A DNA stretch of 64,000 nucleotides. It comes from Gracilaria domingensis. Lineage: Eukaryota; Rhodophyta; Florideophyceae; Gracilariales; Gracilariaceae. Below are positions 50,399 to 61,617 of the stretch, one piece after another. The notes below the pieces were generated by a model. The model was not told where the DNA came from. It saw only the letters and a program-made list of their open reading frames with translations, and searched no databases. The DNA lies in contig VCMS01000112.1 of the NCBI GenBank assembly GCA_022539475.1, positions 163,316-227,315 of the forward strand. Direction: 5' to 3'. How positions within the stretch are numbered: position 1 is the first letter of the stretch; the number at the start of each line of letters is the position of its first letter. The translations under genes and the position numbers were made by a program.

Positions 50399-50960
50399 CT
50401 GATGCATGTACGTTTTATCAAGAAGATGGTCAGCCTCTGTTCTCGGTTCGTGCTCCCTTACTAGCAGTTTCGTACACTCTGTGGCTGCACTGCATAACAA
50501 ATACGTTTGTTCGTATCACACAGCACATATCACTTTAACAATACAACAAGAAGCTATAGTTAACCCAAGAGCAATTTTCATGGAACTCAAAATCCTTCCC
50601 CTTGGGTATTCTTAAGACCACAGCGTGTGTCCTTTAATGAATAAAGTTTAGCCCTCTTTAAGAAGGCTAAACTTTTCCAACCAAAGTTGGATTCTTCGTC
50701 TTGATAACTCTACAAAAGCATGGCAATCTGCATTAATGCGTCAAAAATCGAAAAAGCCGAGGTCAACGTACAGATCTAGATGATTCTCGTAGAGCTTGTG
50801 ACCGTCTAGTTGAGGCAGAAACTTCGTTGAAACTCCAGAGCAAAACACCGCACAGTTTGAACGTGTCCGGCTCTATTTCCATCTGAACAGTCACTCTTCA
50901 CCCACCCAAAAGACTTTTGCACTTAGTGCAGGATCCAGTTGTACGAATACATTATCAAAA
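50399..50960. terminator. 3' spacer with AATAAA and 10-bp hairpin
   Basis: AATAAA at about 50639 is followed at once by a perfect 10-bp inverted repeat (AAGTTTAGCC 50644-50653; GGCTAAACTT 50665-50674). This may be the 3' processing region of the ARM gene. The right half carries the Maf promoter, with no clear TATA box. Confidence 0.4.
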
Positions 50961-51572
50961 ATGATCATTGATCTTCTCCCCCATTTGAAACAGAAACGAA
51001 TAGTTTTGGCAAGCCAATCCCCTCGCCGAAGGGAAATCCTTAAACTAATCGGTTTGGAGTTTGTCCCTGAAGCTTCCTCTTTTGCCGAGGATTTGGCTAA
51101 GTCCTCCTTTGCCACCCCGAATGATTATGCACAAAAAACCGCAGAGCAGAAAGCTCTGGACGTATGGAGAAAACATCAGGGCGTTGATCTGGTGATTGGT
51201 TCTGATACAATCGTGGTCTCGGAAGGAAGGATACTAGAAAAGCCGGCGTCTGAGGCAGATGCGCTACGAATGCTGAGAAGTTTGAGCGGGCGCTGGCATA
51301 CTGTAGTAACTGCCGTAGCTTTTGTGTGCAAGGGAGAGCTCACAAGTTTCTGCGAGGAAGCAAGGGTGTGCTTTGACAATTTAACGGATGATATGATCTC
51401 TGCATACGTTAAAACCGGGGAACCAATGGACAAAGCGGGGGCGTATGGAATTCAAGGCCGGGGTGGTGCTTTTGTGAAGAAGATTGATGGATGCTATTTT
51501 TGCGTTATGGGGTTGCCAATGAATGCTGTTAGTGCGAAACTTCGGCAACTTGTTGAAGACGGTTTGCTGTAA
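50961..51572 (+). CDS. Maf/ASMTL-type nucleoside triphosphate pyrophosphatase
   Basis: 203 residues, single exon, the usual Maf length. Maf proteins hydrolyse dTTP, UTP or modified pyrimidine nucleotides to monophosphates, a house-cleaning role. The signature ASQSPRRREIL lies at residues 18-28, the metal-binding block IGSDTIVV and EKP follow, and the C-terminal GAYGIQGRGGAFVKKIDG is diagnostic. The catalytic Asp and Lys surroundings are intact. ASMTL is a Maf fused to a methyltransferase; here the methyltransferase part is absent, so this is a stand-alone Maf. Confidence 0.92.
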   Translation: MIIDLLPHLKQKRIVLASQSPRRREILKLIGLEFVPEASSFAEDLAKSSFATPNDYAQKTAEQKALDVWRKHQGVDLVIGSDTIVVSEGRILEKPASEADALRMLRSLSGRWHTVVTAVAFVCKGELTSFCEEARVCFDNLTDDMISAYVKTGEPMDKAGAYGIQGRGGAFVKKIDGCYFCVMGLPMNAVSAKLRQLVEDGLL

Positions 51573-52759
51573 CTTGCTGTGTTGATCTTAAGATATAAAC
51601 GCATAGCTTAGTAGACCACAGATTGAGGTGGTAAGTTCCTGGAACCTAAACTCTGAAATTTCTTGGTCCCATCAGTTCTCGACACAGCGCGAAAGGAACG
51701 GAAATCTATGGGAGCTGGACACAATGGAAAGCAGCTTCCGAGTATCTTTTCATTTGTAAGTGGAGAGGGCTATTATCTAAGAAAATGTTTGTTTACTCTC
51801 ACAGGAACTGAGGGCAAGCCTCTTTGAAGAGGATCGCCTTGTCATAGATCCTGTCATAATTCTGGGGCCTGTTTGACAATTTTGTGAATGAAACTGTTCT
51901 CGTCACCCCTCACCCCTCTCTCCCTCTCTCTGTTCATGAGTGTACCGCCTTAGTTAACGTGCACTTTGAACGTTTCTGTTATAGGGACGTCTCTCAAGGC
52001 GTCCCCGGTTGAGGCCAAAATATGACTACCAACATGTTCTTATCGGAGACTAAAATGAGGTACATGCAAATATGTTCTTCCGGACGTTGTCCTCTTTGGA
52101 CAGCATAAAACCTAGGCATTAGCGCATTAGCGTCATTTAACACAGAAAGCAGAGAGGTGCCAGCGCGTGTGGAACAAACATTTTTGCCAATGTAGCCTCT
52201 GCTGGACGCTTGTGTAACAACCTTTCAAGCGACATGGCTAAAACGAACAGAGGGGTCACTTTTCGATGTCCAGGAACTCTTGTATACTCTTTGACAGCTG
52301 AAAACCGTGACTCGACCTTCGGTAGTTTTAGCAGCAGGAGTCAGGTTCGATGCTTCACCTAATTATCAAATGACCACGCCAATCTCTGCAGGGAGGCATA
52401 TTCACGTACATCACGATCTTACTAAAGTTCTCTCTATACCGAAGAGAACCGAGAACGAAGATGACCGACTGGAAAGCAACTGGGACTACTCGGCCAGATA
52501 GCGAGAATGTCAATGATCGAATTTGCGTGCACACGACCGGAAAATGACAAAATTGCTGGCGCGTCTGTGTTCGGGGCTGTCGCAGCCGTTTTGCGCTTCA
52601 CCAATCGGTGGCTCTGATCACATTTCCGAAGCGTAATGTCGGAACTTAAAAACCCAAGCAAGTCTTCGGTCCAGTTCGAGTCGCTCAACGTCTTCCTTGC
52701 ATCTGCTGTTCGCCATCCATCTCGGAAAAACCAGTTTCTGACCTCATTTGCTCACAAGG
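51573..52759. other. Intergenic spacer of 1.2 kb
   Basis: I see no supported gene. There is a short CTCT-rich stretch near 51914-51934. Open frames near 52307 and 52636 lack domains. Confidence 0.4.
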
Positions 52760-53452
52760 ATGAGTTCAGCCAACTCTTCAGCCCGGATAGCAATTCAAAG
52801 CCTTGGGCGCCGTGCAGCTGCGAACAAGAAGCGCCATCCATCACTTCGATCAGCTGGACGTGGCCAGTCTGCGGCCACTCAGTCCAAACCATCTTCTGAG
52901 CCGTCATCTGGGTTCGGTCGTGGCGGAGGCGCGAGCCGTCTGGCAAAGCTATCTCGCCAATCACGTAGTGCTCCACCTCAACGCACAGCAGGCCGTGGTG
53001 AGCCGCGGTCCGCTGCGCCGCGGAGCACATTGGCCCAATCAGTTCTTAAAAGGCGAGGGGAGCGGAGAGACGAGATACCGGCCATGTCGCTGAAACCGAG
53101 GAATGAAAACGGACCTGCAGCGAGGGGCAGAGAAGGAGCTCGTAAAATTGAAGATTGGTATTCGTCTTCCGCACGAAAAGAGGCGCTAGAGAGCATGAAA
53201 GATCTTTCCCGCTCACTTTCTGTAGCAGATACTGAGATGCACAGACCGTTTGCCTGGGCCGACTTCGAGAAAGTAGTTGAGCAGCTGCCGGATCAGCACT
53301 GGGCAGAGCCGTTCGTACAGGGCGTCGTAAGGAATTTGGAAGCTAACCCAGCTGTAGATGGGAAGGAGAAGGAACGGATATTGGGAAGCATATTGCAGAC
53401 GTTGAGTGATCTTTCAACAGAAGATGAGCGATATCAGGACGCCGAAGGGTAG
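52760..53452 (+). CDS. Hypothetical Arg/Ser-rich protein with C-terminal helical region
   Basis: About 230 residues from the second in-frame ATG (MSSANSSARIAIQSLGRR); the first lies 12 bp upstream. I do not recognise the family. Residues 1-120 are basic and Gly/Arg/Ser-rich, with RGG-like spots (GFGRGGGASR). The C-terminal 90 residues look helical (KIEDWYSSSARKEALESMKD, FEKVVEQLPDQHWAEPFVQG, KEKERILGSILQTLSDL). The basic N-terminus may bind nucleic acid. Confidence 0.55.
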   Translation: MSSANSSARIAIQSLGRRAAANKKRHPSLRSAGRGQSAATQSKPSSEPSSGFGRGGGASRLAKLSRQSRSAPPQRTAGRGEPRSAAPRSTLAQSVLKRRGERRDEIPAMSLKPRNENGPAARGREGARKIEDWYSSSARKEALESMKDLSRSLSVADTEMHRPFAWADFEKVVEQLPDQHWAEPFVQGVVRNLEANPAVDGKEKERILGSILQTLSDLSTEDERYQDAEG

Positions 53453-53657
53453 CGGATGCTACGCCGATGGCTTTTTACTGGGAGGGAGAAGTATCAGGAA
53501 GACGGTTCATAGGTTGTAAGATGAACGAAAGCGAAGCATTTGCCTGGAGGCGAATGGTTCACATAATCCAGCAACAAACGTATTCGAAATGCCATAATTC
53601 TTCATGGGTACAGGTATCGTTTAGCGGATTCGTTCTCGGTTGCGGCTCAAGTTAGTA

Positions 53658-54059
53658 TTACTTTTTTGTCATTGATGTCACACTAAATCCCTTAATCGGT
53701 GGTGTGTCTGTCATTAGTGGTCGGTTCATGGGAAGCTCGTCAGGAGGTGTATAAAGTGCTTCCATCCTTCTCGCATGCGGCAGTGCGTCAATTGCCTTCC
53801 ACTTTGCTATTAGAAAGTCTCTCTTGCGGATCTCCATCTCAATGTGATGCTTCCTCTTTAGCTTCCCGTACTGGATCATGAGTTGTCGCAGATGTATTCG
53901 TTCCTCTTCGGATCGTGGAGGTGGTGGCACCACTGGTCGCAACATATCAACAATGACTTTCTCGGCATCGGAAACTGTTTGGGGCTTCGGTGCTTTCTTG
54001 GATTTTGCCGCTGTTGCAAAAGCACGAAACAACGGAACTTGTGTCATCCTTAAAGCCAT
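53658..54059 (-). CDS. Probable mitochondrial ribosomal protein (large-subunit mL40-like)
   Basis: 133 residues from the ATG at 54059 (MALRMTQVPLFRAFATAAKS), which gives a good mitochondrial presequence; the open frame extends 44 codons upstream without obvious conservation. The body is rich in Lys and Arg: PPPPRSEEERIHLRQLMIQY, KLKRKHHIEMEIRKRDFLIAKW, AIDALPHARRMEAL and a closing DTPPIKGF. The long charged helix, the ALP element and the TPPIxGF end recall small mitochondrial ribosomal subunits of the mL40/L28 type. The assignment rests on memory of such motifs, so the exact name is uncertain. Confidence 0.5.
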   Translation of the reverse strand: MALRMTQVPLFRAFATAAKSKKAPKPQTVSDAEKVIVDMLRPVVPPPPRSEEERIHLRQLMIQYGKLKRKHHIEMEIRKRDFLIAKWKAIDALPHARRMEALYTPPDELPMNRPLMTDTPPIKGFSVTSMTKK

Positions 54060-54191
54060 TTTGCACAATAACTCCTTATATCGCCAGGTTCGAGATTGCA
54101 AGAATCGTTGAAGCTTTAGGTGTGAAGCTTCTCCAGTTCGAACCAGACAATTGTCTGCGAGCAATTTCCGAACACGCCCGATCGAGCGCAA

Positions 54192-54588
54192 AGGTTCCTT
54201 TTGTTTCTGCTGGCCTTGCAGGCCAGCACAAACAGTTTTTATTTATTATTGAATCAAAAAAATTTTTGGCTGTACTGAGTACATCCCACGAATCATATGA
54301 TCAGACCTAGGATTTTGAGCCCCGAGAGTCTCGGGCCGAGACGACGCGACGCGTCTTGGGGCAAAATCGTACAGCCGTCACTGATAACGTGTGGCACTGT
54401 GATCCGCTTTTGTCAACCAGCAGTCCAAATGATCGCGTTGAAGACATCTAGGACTATCTCTACTAGCTAGTTCTAAATCTTGCTTCGGCTGCTATTCTCC
54501 CCCAGCAGTCACCTACTCCCGTCTCTCCCCTACGTTCTCGAACACGGTCAGACTTTTCGCTTTTGTTCAGCACACTATTCCACTGACA
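54192..54588. repeat. Divergent spacer with two foldbacks
   Basis: The first foldback has 15-bp arms with one mismatch (54202-54216 and 54220-54234; core GCTGGCCT/AGGCCAGC). The second spans 54311-54367: outer arms begin GATTTTG and end CAAAATC, with an inner perfect CCGAGAGTCTCGG. The spacer separates the mitoribosomal gene from the TPR gene and must hold both promoters. Confidence 0.5.
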
Positions 54589-56792
54589 ATGCCGCTTCAC
54601 GTGCTTCTTATCGAGGGAATGTCCATAGTGCACAACAACTGGTACGCAGACCGGCTGCTCACTTCCTGCCCACACCTACGCCCTCCAACATGCATCATTA
54701 CACGCGTGAACTTTGATTACGGCGAGAACTTTGAAGGAGTGCAAGAAGCTATGCGCAGGCATGATTACAATGCAATCATCGTCTGTGACTTGAGCGAAGA
54801 GCAAAACGTTTTCGCCATGAGCCTTGGTCCTATCCTCCAACGCTATGTGCGCTCTGGAGGGCGTGTTGCCTTTCCGACCACGGAAGGACTAAATCTCATT
54901 CCAGTTCTCCGGGAACTCTTTGATGTTCCCTGGACACGCTCTTCGTATGGGAGGGAGGATGGATTCCAAATCCGCAATCAGCAGCTCTTATATCCAAGCA
55001 GTTTCCATTACGAAACGGAGAAAGGGCCGTAAATATGCAGTTTCACCTCAAAGGGTGTTCGTATAAGAATGTCCCGCAGTCTGATCGCTGTTTTGAGGCA
55101 AAGCAGTACGATGATGAAGATGATAGCGACGAAGAGTATGTGACGCCGGCAGAAAGGGGAGAACCTCCTGTATTGGTCGCAGTCCGTAGTTATGGTGATG
55201 GCTTCGTTTCCTATTACGGTGATGTCAACTGCGAACTTCCCACTACCAAGCTCATCAGTGCATTTGTCACCGTGCCTCGAAAGCGTCCACCATGTTCGTG
55301 GGACGCGGAGAGGAATGTGAACCGTGCTATGCAAGCAAAAGAAAACGGAAACAAGGCCTTTAGAGAGGGAAATTTTCGCCATGCGTTGTCCTTTTACAAT
55401 GAAGCACAGAAGCATCTTGATCCCATTGCCAATCGTCGTAAGCAAGAGTGCTCCAAGGTTCTTGGAAATATTGCTGAATGTCGACTAAAACTGAATCAAT
55501 GGCCCGAGGCTATTGAAGCGTCCACCAAAGCACTTGAGCTTGATCCTTCTAATGTTAAAGGTCATTATCGTCGGGCAAGGGCACACTTAATGGCAGCTCG
55601 AGACGATATAAATGCTCTGAAGAAGCATGGAAACGTTCAGGCACCTGCAATCTCGCACCTTCACGACCTTTCTGTGAAGTTGAGTGAATATGCTCTGCTT
55701 GAATCAGAGGCGCCCGCAGAACCGAATGGATCCTCTTCCGGGAAACGGAGTATTGGACTTCTCAGCAAGAGCGCTAGTGAGTTGAGGGAGCTTGGGAATG
55801 AAAAGTTCAAGAGCAAGATGTATGATTTTGCCATAAGCTACTATGAGGCGGCTTTGGTGGTTGGTCCATCTAACGACAGCGACCATGTGAAGATACTCTG
55901 TAACCTTTCCTTGTGTTACAATCGGAAGGAAGACTGGCCGCTGGCTGTCAAGACCGCCAATGATGCATTGGAAATCAATCCAAATGCGGAGAAGGCCCTC
56001 CTCAGAAGAGCTCAGGCATATGTTCGCATGGACAAAGGTAAGGAAGCAAAAGCAGACTTGAAAAGACTTGAGTCGCTTCCAGGAGTTCCGAAAAGGGAAC
56101 TCCGAGCACTTTCCGATGAGCTAAAGAACGTAACAGACGACGGGGAAGAACAGCAAGAGTCGTCTTCCCGAAACGGTCCTTCTGGGCCTCCTATTAACGT
56201 GAGCATGGAGAGTATCACTCAGTATCACGTGGATCGTCCTCGAAATGCTTGGAGCAGTAAACTAGGACAAAGGGAAAGATATGAGTGGCTAGCAGACTGC
56301 TATCGGATGCGCGTAGACGATGAATATAGTTATATGGATGATGTACGTTCTGGATCGATTTACGATCCAGGGCATAGTGCTGATAGTATCATGGTGGACT
56401 TCTTGATATTCTGCAAACTGGCGGTGGCAAGAGATGTTCTCCCTTCTGAATGGGATTGGAGTGAATTTCTGAACTTAGCTGCGAATAATCTAAAGTTTAC
56501 TTTTGGAAAGGCAGATGCTCAAGAGAAATATGGAGTCGAAAACTTCTTCAATGGATTCCTTGAGTCTGGACGCAGCCTTCGCTTCACAGCAAAGGAAATA
56601 TACATATCAGACTTTACGAAACCGGATGAGGACAATGAATTTTACGAGAGCATGTCGCAACGCGTGAAGGCCCAGTTCTACGGAAACTCAGATGTTTTTG
56701 TCTTCAATAATGCAGGTACGATGTTCGCGGAGGTCGGGGGAAGAAGTGTGTGGAATCGGTTTTGGCGACAGATCGAACAACGTCTAAGGTGA
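54589..56792 (+). CDS. TPR protein with GATase-like N-terminal domain, one frame break
   Basis: Two abutting frames (54589-55032 and 55035-56792) probably form one gene of about 735 residues. At about 55018 the first frame stops in GAGAAAGGG, while the second is open through that point; one base appears to be missing in the A or G run. The N-terminal domain has alternating strands and helices (HVLLIEGMSIVHNN, YNAIIVCDLSEEQN, ILQRYVRSGGRVAFP, VRSYGDGFVSYYGDVNCE), like a class I glutamine-amidotransferase or ThuA-like fold, but no catalytic Cys is obvious. TPR repeats follow, with NGNKAFREGNFRHALSFY, ALELDPSNVKGHYRRARAHL, LGNEKFKSKMYDFAISYY and ALEINPNAEKALLRRAQAYV. The last 200 residues are unknown (DVFVFNNAGTMFAEVG). 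Confidence 0.7.
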
Positions 56793-59360
56793 AACGTTAT
56801 TTGTAGCAAGGACTATTGCCAAAGGTACGATGAGGCGATCAGGATGACAAGATCTTGCGGCATGTGGAATTACTGTACCTGCTCTCGCAGCCTAATTCTG
56901 TGGCTTCTTCTATTGTTTCCATCTTTTTCCATTGACTTTGCAGAGCTGAACCTCTCGTTTTGAGTATTTTGCAGAATCATTGCATTTGAGATAAACGACA
57001 GGTACAATTGTGTGCGCGCGATGAGTCCACTTGAAATGCACTTTGTGTAGACAAGGATCTTAACGTAAAGCTCTGCGTACTGAGTCCAAATTGTGTTTCG
57101 TTAGCGTCCGTCTTGCTTCCCAGGTCTGTTGAGGACAACGACGATTATCATGATGGTGATGATTGGGGTGTCAGAATGACTTAATAGATTCAGTATACCA
57201 TCCTGCGTATGACAACGGAGAAAACGAAAGATCAAGACAGCAGAGCATGATGTCGTTCTTGATCAATATATTAAGAGCATCCTAAATTCGTCATGATAAC
57301 GAAGATCAGCTCTCCACTGAATGCATGGTTTCGAGGTATGGAAGGACAAGGGTATCGAAGTATCATAGATAGTGTTCATGGCCCAACGTCCCAAGAGTGG
57401 TGTCTAGAGAATGCTGGAGAAGTTTGGTGACGGTGGTGCAATAGGCATTAGACAGGCCACTATCTTGTAGCTACCGTAGCGATAAGAGTTGAGACACAGT
57501 ACAAAAGACCAGACAAGAGCGCCGGATTTGCTCAGTTGTTTTCATAGTAGCAATGACAGGCTGTTAGGGATTCGGCCAACACTTGAACTTGTGTGCAACA
57601 TGTGTTGCTGGGGACTAGTGACAACAAGCAGATGTCTAGAAGACCGCGTGTCTGCACAACAAGCAGGATGAAACGGACTTGGGCTATCTGTTCAACAAAT
57701 AGCCGCCTGTTGCTTGCACACACACCGCAATGAAGAGATCACAGTTTGCGCTCTACCACCCGCTTGTTCTTCTACGGTGACCCGATAGTGGGCGCACGAC
57801 AAAAGCGTGGACCATAACAGTGACGTTTGATCTACCGAGAACGTCAATGGTGTGGCGCAAAGTAGATAGAAGCGGGTGAGGCAGCACTCGGTCACTTGCC
57901 ATATGAGAGGTTGAGGGGCACTGCTGACGACACAATGGTCTTCCCCCGTTCGATCACATGATGATGATGATGATGCTCAGGTAGAAATGGTGCTGAAAGC
58001 AAGTTTTAAAGTGTATGGGCTGATAGATATCCTACCGGATGAAATGTATGGCGAAGGGGGGGTAAGCATCGCCAACCATCTCTCACGTACATGGTGCCAG
58101 ACGACGAGCGCAAAAATAAGGCGCGCATGGGGCAGTCCGATCTGTATGAGGCAAGGAGAAGCAGAAGGTGAGCGAAACACGTTGGGGGAACAGGGCAGCT
58201 GCGCGGACGCAAGCTAGCCCAGGGTCATAAATTGAGCGCCCAAAGCCACCGTTGTGGCAACCTTGTGAACGTCAAGCTCCCTGCCAAAGAACAAGCCCAC
58301 AGGGGGCCGTGGCGTGCAATGGGTGCTCTCGATCCAGCCCACGCCTCCGTCTTGAACCGGCGGTGAGCGGCGCCAGGTAAGTATGACCAGCGCCCTCGCG
58401 GCGCTGCCCCGCGCGGCATGCGCTCGGTATTTATACTGCTCGCGCACACTGCGGCGACGAGAGCGCACGCGCTCACCGACGGCGGCCGCAGTTTTCATTG
58501 ACTTTTCAAAATTCAATTTTTGCGCCAGCAAATCTTGAAAAACGGTCAGAAGCAAGTTGGCCTGGCACGCAAACGTGCAGATTCGGTGCAAACGACGAGA
58601 ACGGACACACGCGTCGTCACGCGCTGTTTCCCACGTGCTTCACGCCGTGGCACCCGCATCCAATCAAAGCCGCCGCGGCGCTTCACTGCGGTGCGCTCCC
58701 CACCACGCACTCCGAGGACTCCACGGCGTGGCGTGCACAAGTCACAGTGCCACAGTGCGGACGACTCATCGCGGCGGGGTTCTGGGCGCGGGGGGTTGGT
58801 GGTGGTGGCACCGATCGGCAACAATATCGCAGAAACTTGTAGACGGAATCTACTCCGCCTATCTGCCGCACGCGAGATCAGCCGTTGCGCCGTAGATACA
58901 CGCCAACGCTCATTGACTGCTGCGATTCATGACAAAGAAAAAACTGTTCTGCGTTTTTACAAGAGAAAGAAACACACACACACACACACACGACTGACTA
59001 TAACTTGCAAGTAACTGAGGGGAAGGAATATGTCGTTACCGAACAAGGAAAATTGATTAAATGCTCAACTTGTTCGGTCTAGAAAGAGGTGGGAAGAAAA
59101 ACAAATAAACAAAACAAAGAGAAGAAAGAGAGGAAAGAGAGGAAAGAGACAGAGCGAGAGAGAGGCAGAGCGAACGCACAAAAAAACAGTGGCCACAACG
59201 GTAGCAGCCAAAAAAAGAAAAGAATGTTAGGGTTGCGCAAGCTCCTTGCCTGAGATAGCCCTCAGTGGCAAGCACAAAGCCCAAAAAAGGAAAAAAAAGT
59301 GACGCCAATCCTCAACCACCGCCGCCAAACGGAGCGAAAAAGGGCAGCCGCCACGCGCCC
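56793..59360. other. Intergenic spacer of 2.6 kb with simple repeats
   Basis: No supported gene. Simple repeats: (ATG)n near 57957-57973, (CA)n at 58972-58991 and a purine-rich AAAGAGAGG tandem at about 59117-59172. A - strand frame at 58591-58214 is protein-like near its end (VGLFFGRELDVHKVATTVAL) but competes with an equally open frame and lacks a domain. The GC-rich part near 58390-58490 could be a promoter. Confidence 0.4.
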
Positions 59361-59755
59361 TCACAGATCAGCCAAAAGCGAGTCGTCAAACTGCTCGTTC
59401 TTCTGGGCGCCGTTCAAAATGTCCACATCCAAGTCCGCATCCCTGCCATCAAACATCTCCGCGCGATCGTCCTGCACAGCGGTGGAGATTCGTCTCATAA
59501 AGTCGTCGTAGTCGGCCAGATTGGTCAAGCTGGAGTCCTTCTTCATGCCGCCACACGACGACGAGGTGAGCGCAGTCGGCGCGGTGTTGTTCATCAGTCG
59601 ATCGTTCACGTTCATGACACACACGTCATCGTTGGCACAATCGTCCCCATCATTCGACACTGGTGAACACGCGCAGTCATTGACATCTTCGTCCATGGGA
59701 CAAGTGCTCTCACTCTGCGCCGCGTCATGCGAGTCCTTGTTAGGCGGCGACGAAT

Positions 59756-59789
<34 letters not shown>

Positions 59790-60114
59790 AGCGGCGGCCG
59801 CCAACGCCTGGTTCCTTCTCTTCTTGGCCTCTCTTTCCAGCTTCATCTGATACTTTTGCGCGTGAGTTCGAACCTGCTTGGGCGTTCTGGTGCCCACAAA
59901 CTGACTGATAGCGACATAGTTCTTGGCGCCAAACAGCTTGACGGCGTACAAAAACTGCTGATGTTCCTTGGCGGTCCAGTAACGACTCTTTGCCGCCTTC
60001 TCCTCCTCCTCCGCGCCCGCAGCGCCCGCGCCCGCAAACAAGTGCGCGCCCGCCATGTGCACGGCGGCGGCGGCGGCAGGCGGCGAGCCGGCGCCGGGCA
60101 CGAGCGGCATGTTT

Positions 60115-60155
<41 letters not shown>

Positions 60156-60404
60156 CATGTGCAGCGGGTGCGGCGGCGCGATCGGCTGCATCGACGGCGC
60201 CATGGCCAGCATGGCGTGCATGTGGGCGGCGTGCAAGCGCGCCAGATCGTGCGCGGCAAACAGCGAGGAAGGGTCGTGCACGCGCGTCTTGAGCTTGCGG
60301 ATGTGCGAGGTGCAGCGCGCGAGGTCGGCCTCCAGCTGCACGATGCGCTTGTGCTGGCGATCGATGATGGAGTCGTAGTTGGGGGCGAGCACGGCGTCAA
60401 CCAT
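59361..60404 (-). CDS. Single-MYB (THAQKY-type) transcription factor
   Basis: 347 residues from the ATG at 60404 (MVDAVLAPNYDSI). The MYB repeat (about residues 141-187) reads RYWTAKEHQQFLYAVKLFG, then VAISQFVGTRTPKQVRTHAQ and KY, with the third recognition helix of the SHAQKYF class (T for S, Q for the last F). That class includes the plant CCA1/REVEILLE clock factors and other plant regulators. An N-terminal coiled coil (RQHKRIVQLEADLARCTSHI) may dimerise. Two Ala runs flank the MYB repeat, encoded by (GCC)n at 60113-60155 and 59757-59800. The C-terminus is acidic and Asn/Asp-rich, a possible activation region. The open frame continues upstream to 60698, but only through repetitive GC. Confidence 0.8.
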
Positions 60405-60807
60405 GGTGCGGGCGGCGTCGGCGGCGGCGGCGGCGGCGGCGGCGGCGGGGTGGCGGTGGCGGCGGGAAGGCGGCGCGGCGGCGACAAGCGGCGCGCGGAG
60501 ATTTTCAAACGGGGGCGGCGACAATGCGGGGGCGGCGCGCGGGGGGGGACAGGGGCGCGAGCAGCGGCGCGCACAATTATGGGTCGTGTGCGGGTGCGGG
60601 CGCGTCAGTCGCGCGCGACGTCTCGTCACTGTCTCGCGGCGCGCGTGCGCGGGTGGCGCCGGCACCGCTGCGGCAAGGCGCGCGAAAAACAAGCGCAAAA
60701 CAGGCCGCGGCGTATATTCGGTGACGCGCTGATTGGAGGCAGCGGTGCAAAACCCTGCCCTTGCGGGAGGCGCCCGCCGCCATTACAGCCTTACAGCGCG
60801 CCGTGCT

Positions 60808-60841
<34 letters not shown>

Positions 60842-61617
60842 GGCGCGCGCGCGCGCGGCTGTCCGCGCGCGCGGCGGTACGCGCGCCGCAGCCGGCGGGG
60901 AGCGCGCGCGCGCGAGCGCGCGGGTCGGCGGCCTGTGGGGGCGGCGCGCGGGCGCGGCGTCGCGTCGGTGGCATTGCGGCGCGGCGCGCAACTCTGCGCA
61001 AGCGCGCCCTCGGCGATGAATTGCGCACGCGCGCGGGCGTGGGGGGAGGGACATGTGCCCAGCAGTTTCGCCGCCATTGCTTCCGCCTCCGCCGGCGTAC
61101 CGGCCGCCGAGACACACCGCCCTGCGCGCGCGTCCCTTACCTCGCGCCAGCATCGGTGCCCCGTGGCGCGGCGCGCGCGGCGCGCGCGCGCAGGATTTTT
61201 CGCGAAATACCTAAAGTACCGGCGCGCGCGGCCACACAGCGCGCGGCACGTCGCGCGCGCCGCGCGGCTGGTGTCTGCGAGCGCGGACACTTGGCGCGCG
61301 GGCGGCGCGGCGGCTTTAACAACTGCCAATCGGCGCGCATGCGCGAGAAGCTGCCGAAACGAGCGCGGACGGCTGCAGCATGCAGCGATATGAGAAATGA
61401 GAAACGAGAAACGAGCCGCGTGCCATGCGTTACGCTGCCGAGGCCACCCGCAGCGACGCGCGCCGCACCGGTGCCGCGACTGTATGTTGCCGATGCGCCA
61501 ACGCCGCGCCGTGCAGCCTGCGCCACGCGGCCGGTCGGTAAGCCGCGCGCGTCCGTCCGCCGCGCGCTGCGTGCAGTGGGTGTGTTTAAAGCCCTGCTTT
61601 ACTCGCCTGCGCGCTGC
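60405..61617. other. GC-rich promoter island upstream of the MYB gene
   Basis: 1.2 kb dominated by GCG/CGC words with a (CCG)n stretch at about 60809-60841. Large open frames exist in every frame and are Arg/Ala-rich artefacts. It follows the MYB start and the 3' end of the Rieske gene; the palindrome seen at 13138 is not present here. Confidence 0.5.

Noticed and set aside
58214-58591. 125-codon - strand frame
   Set aside because: A second frame over the same DNA is equally open and neither has a domain or supporting signals.
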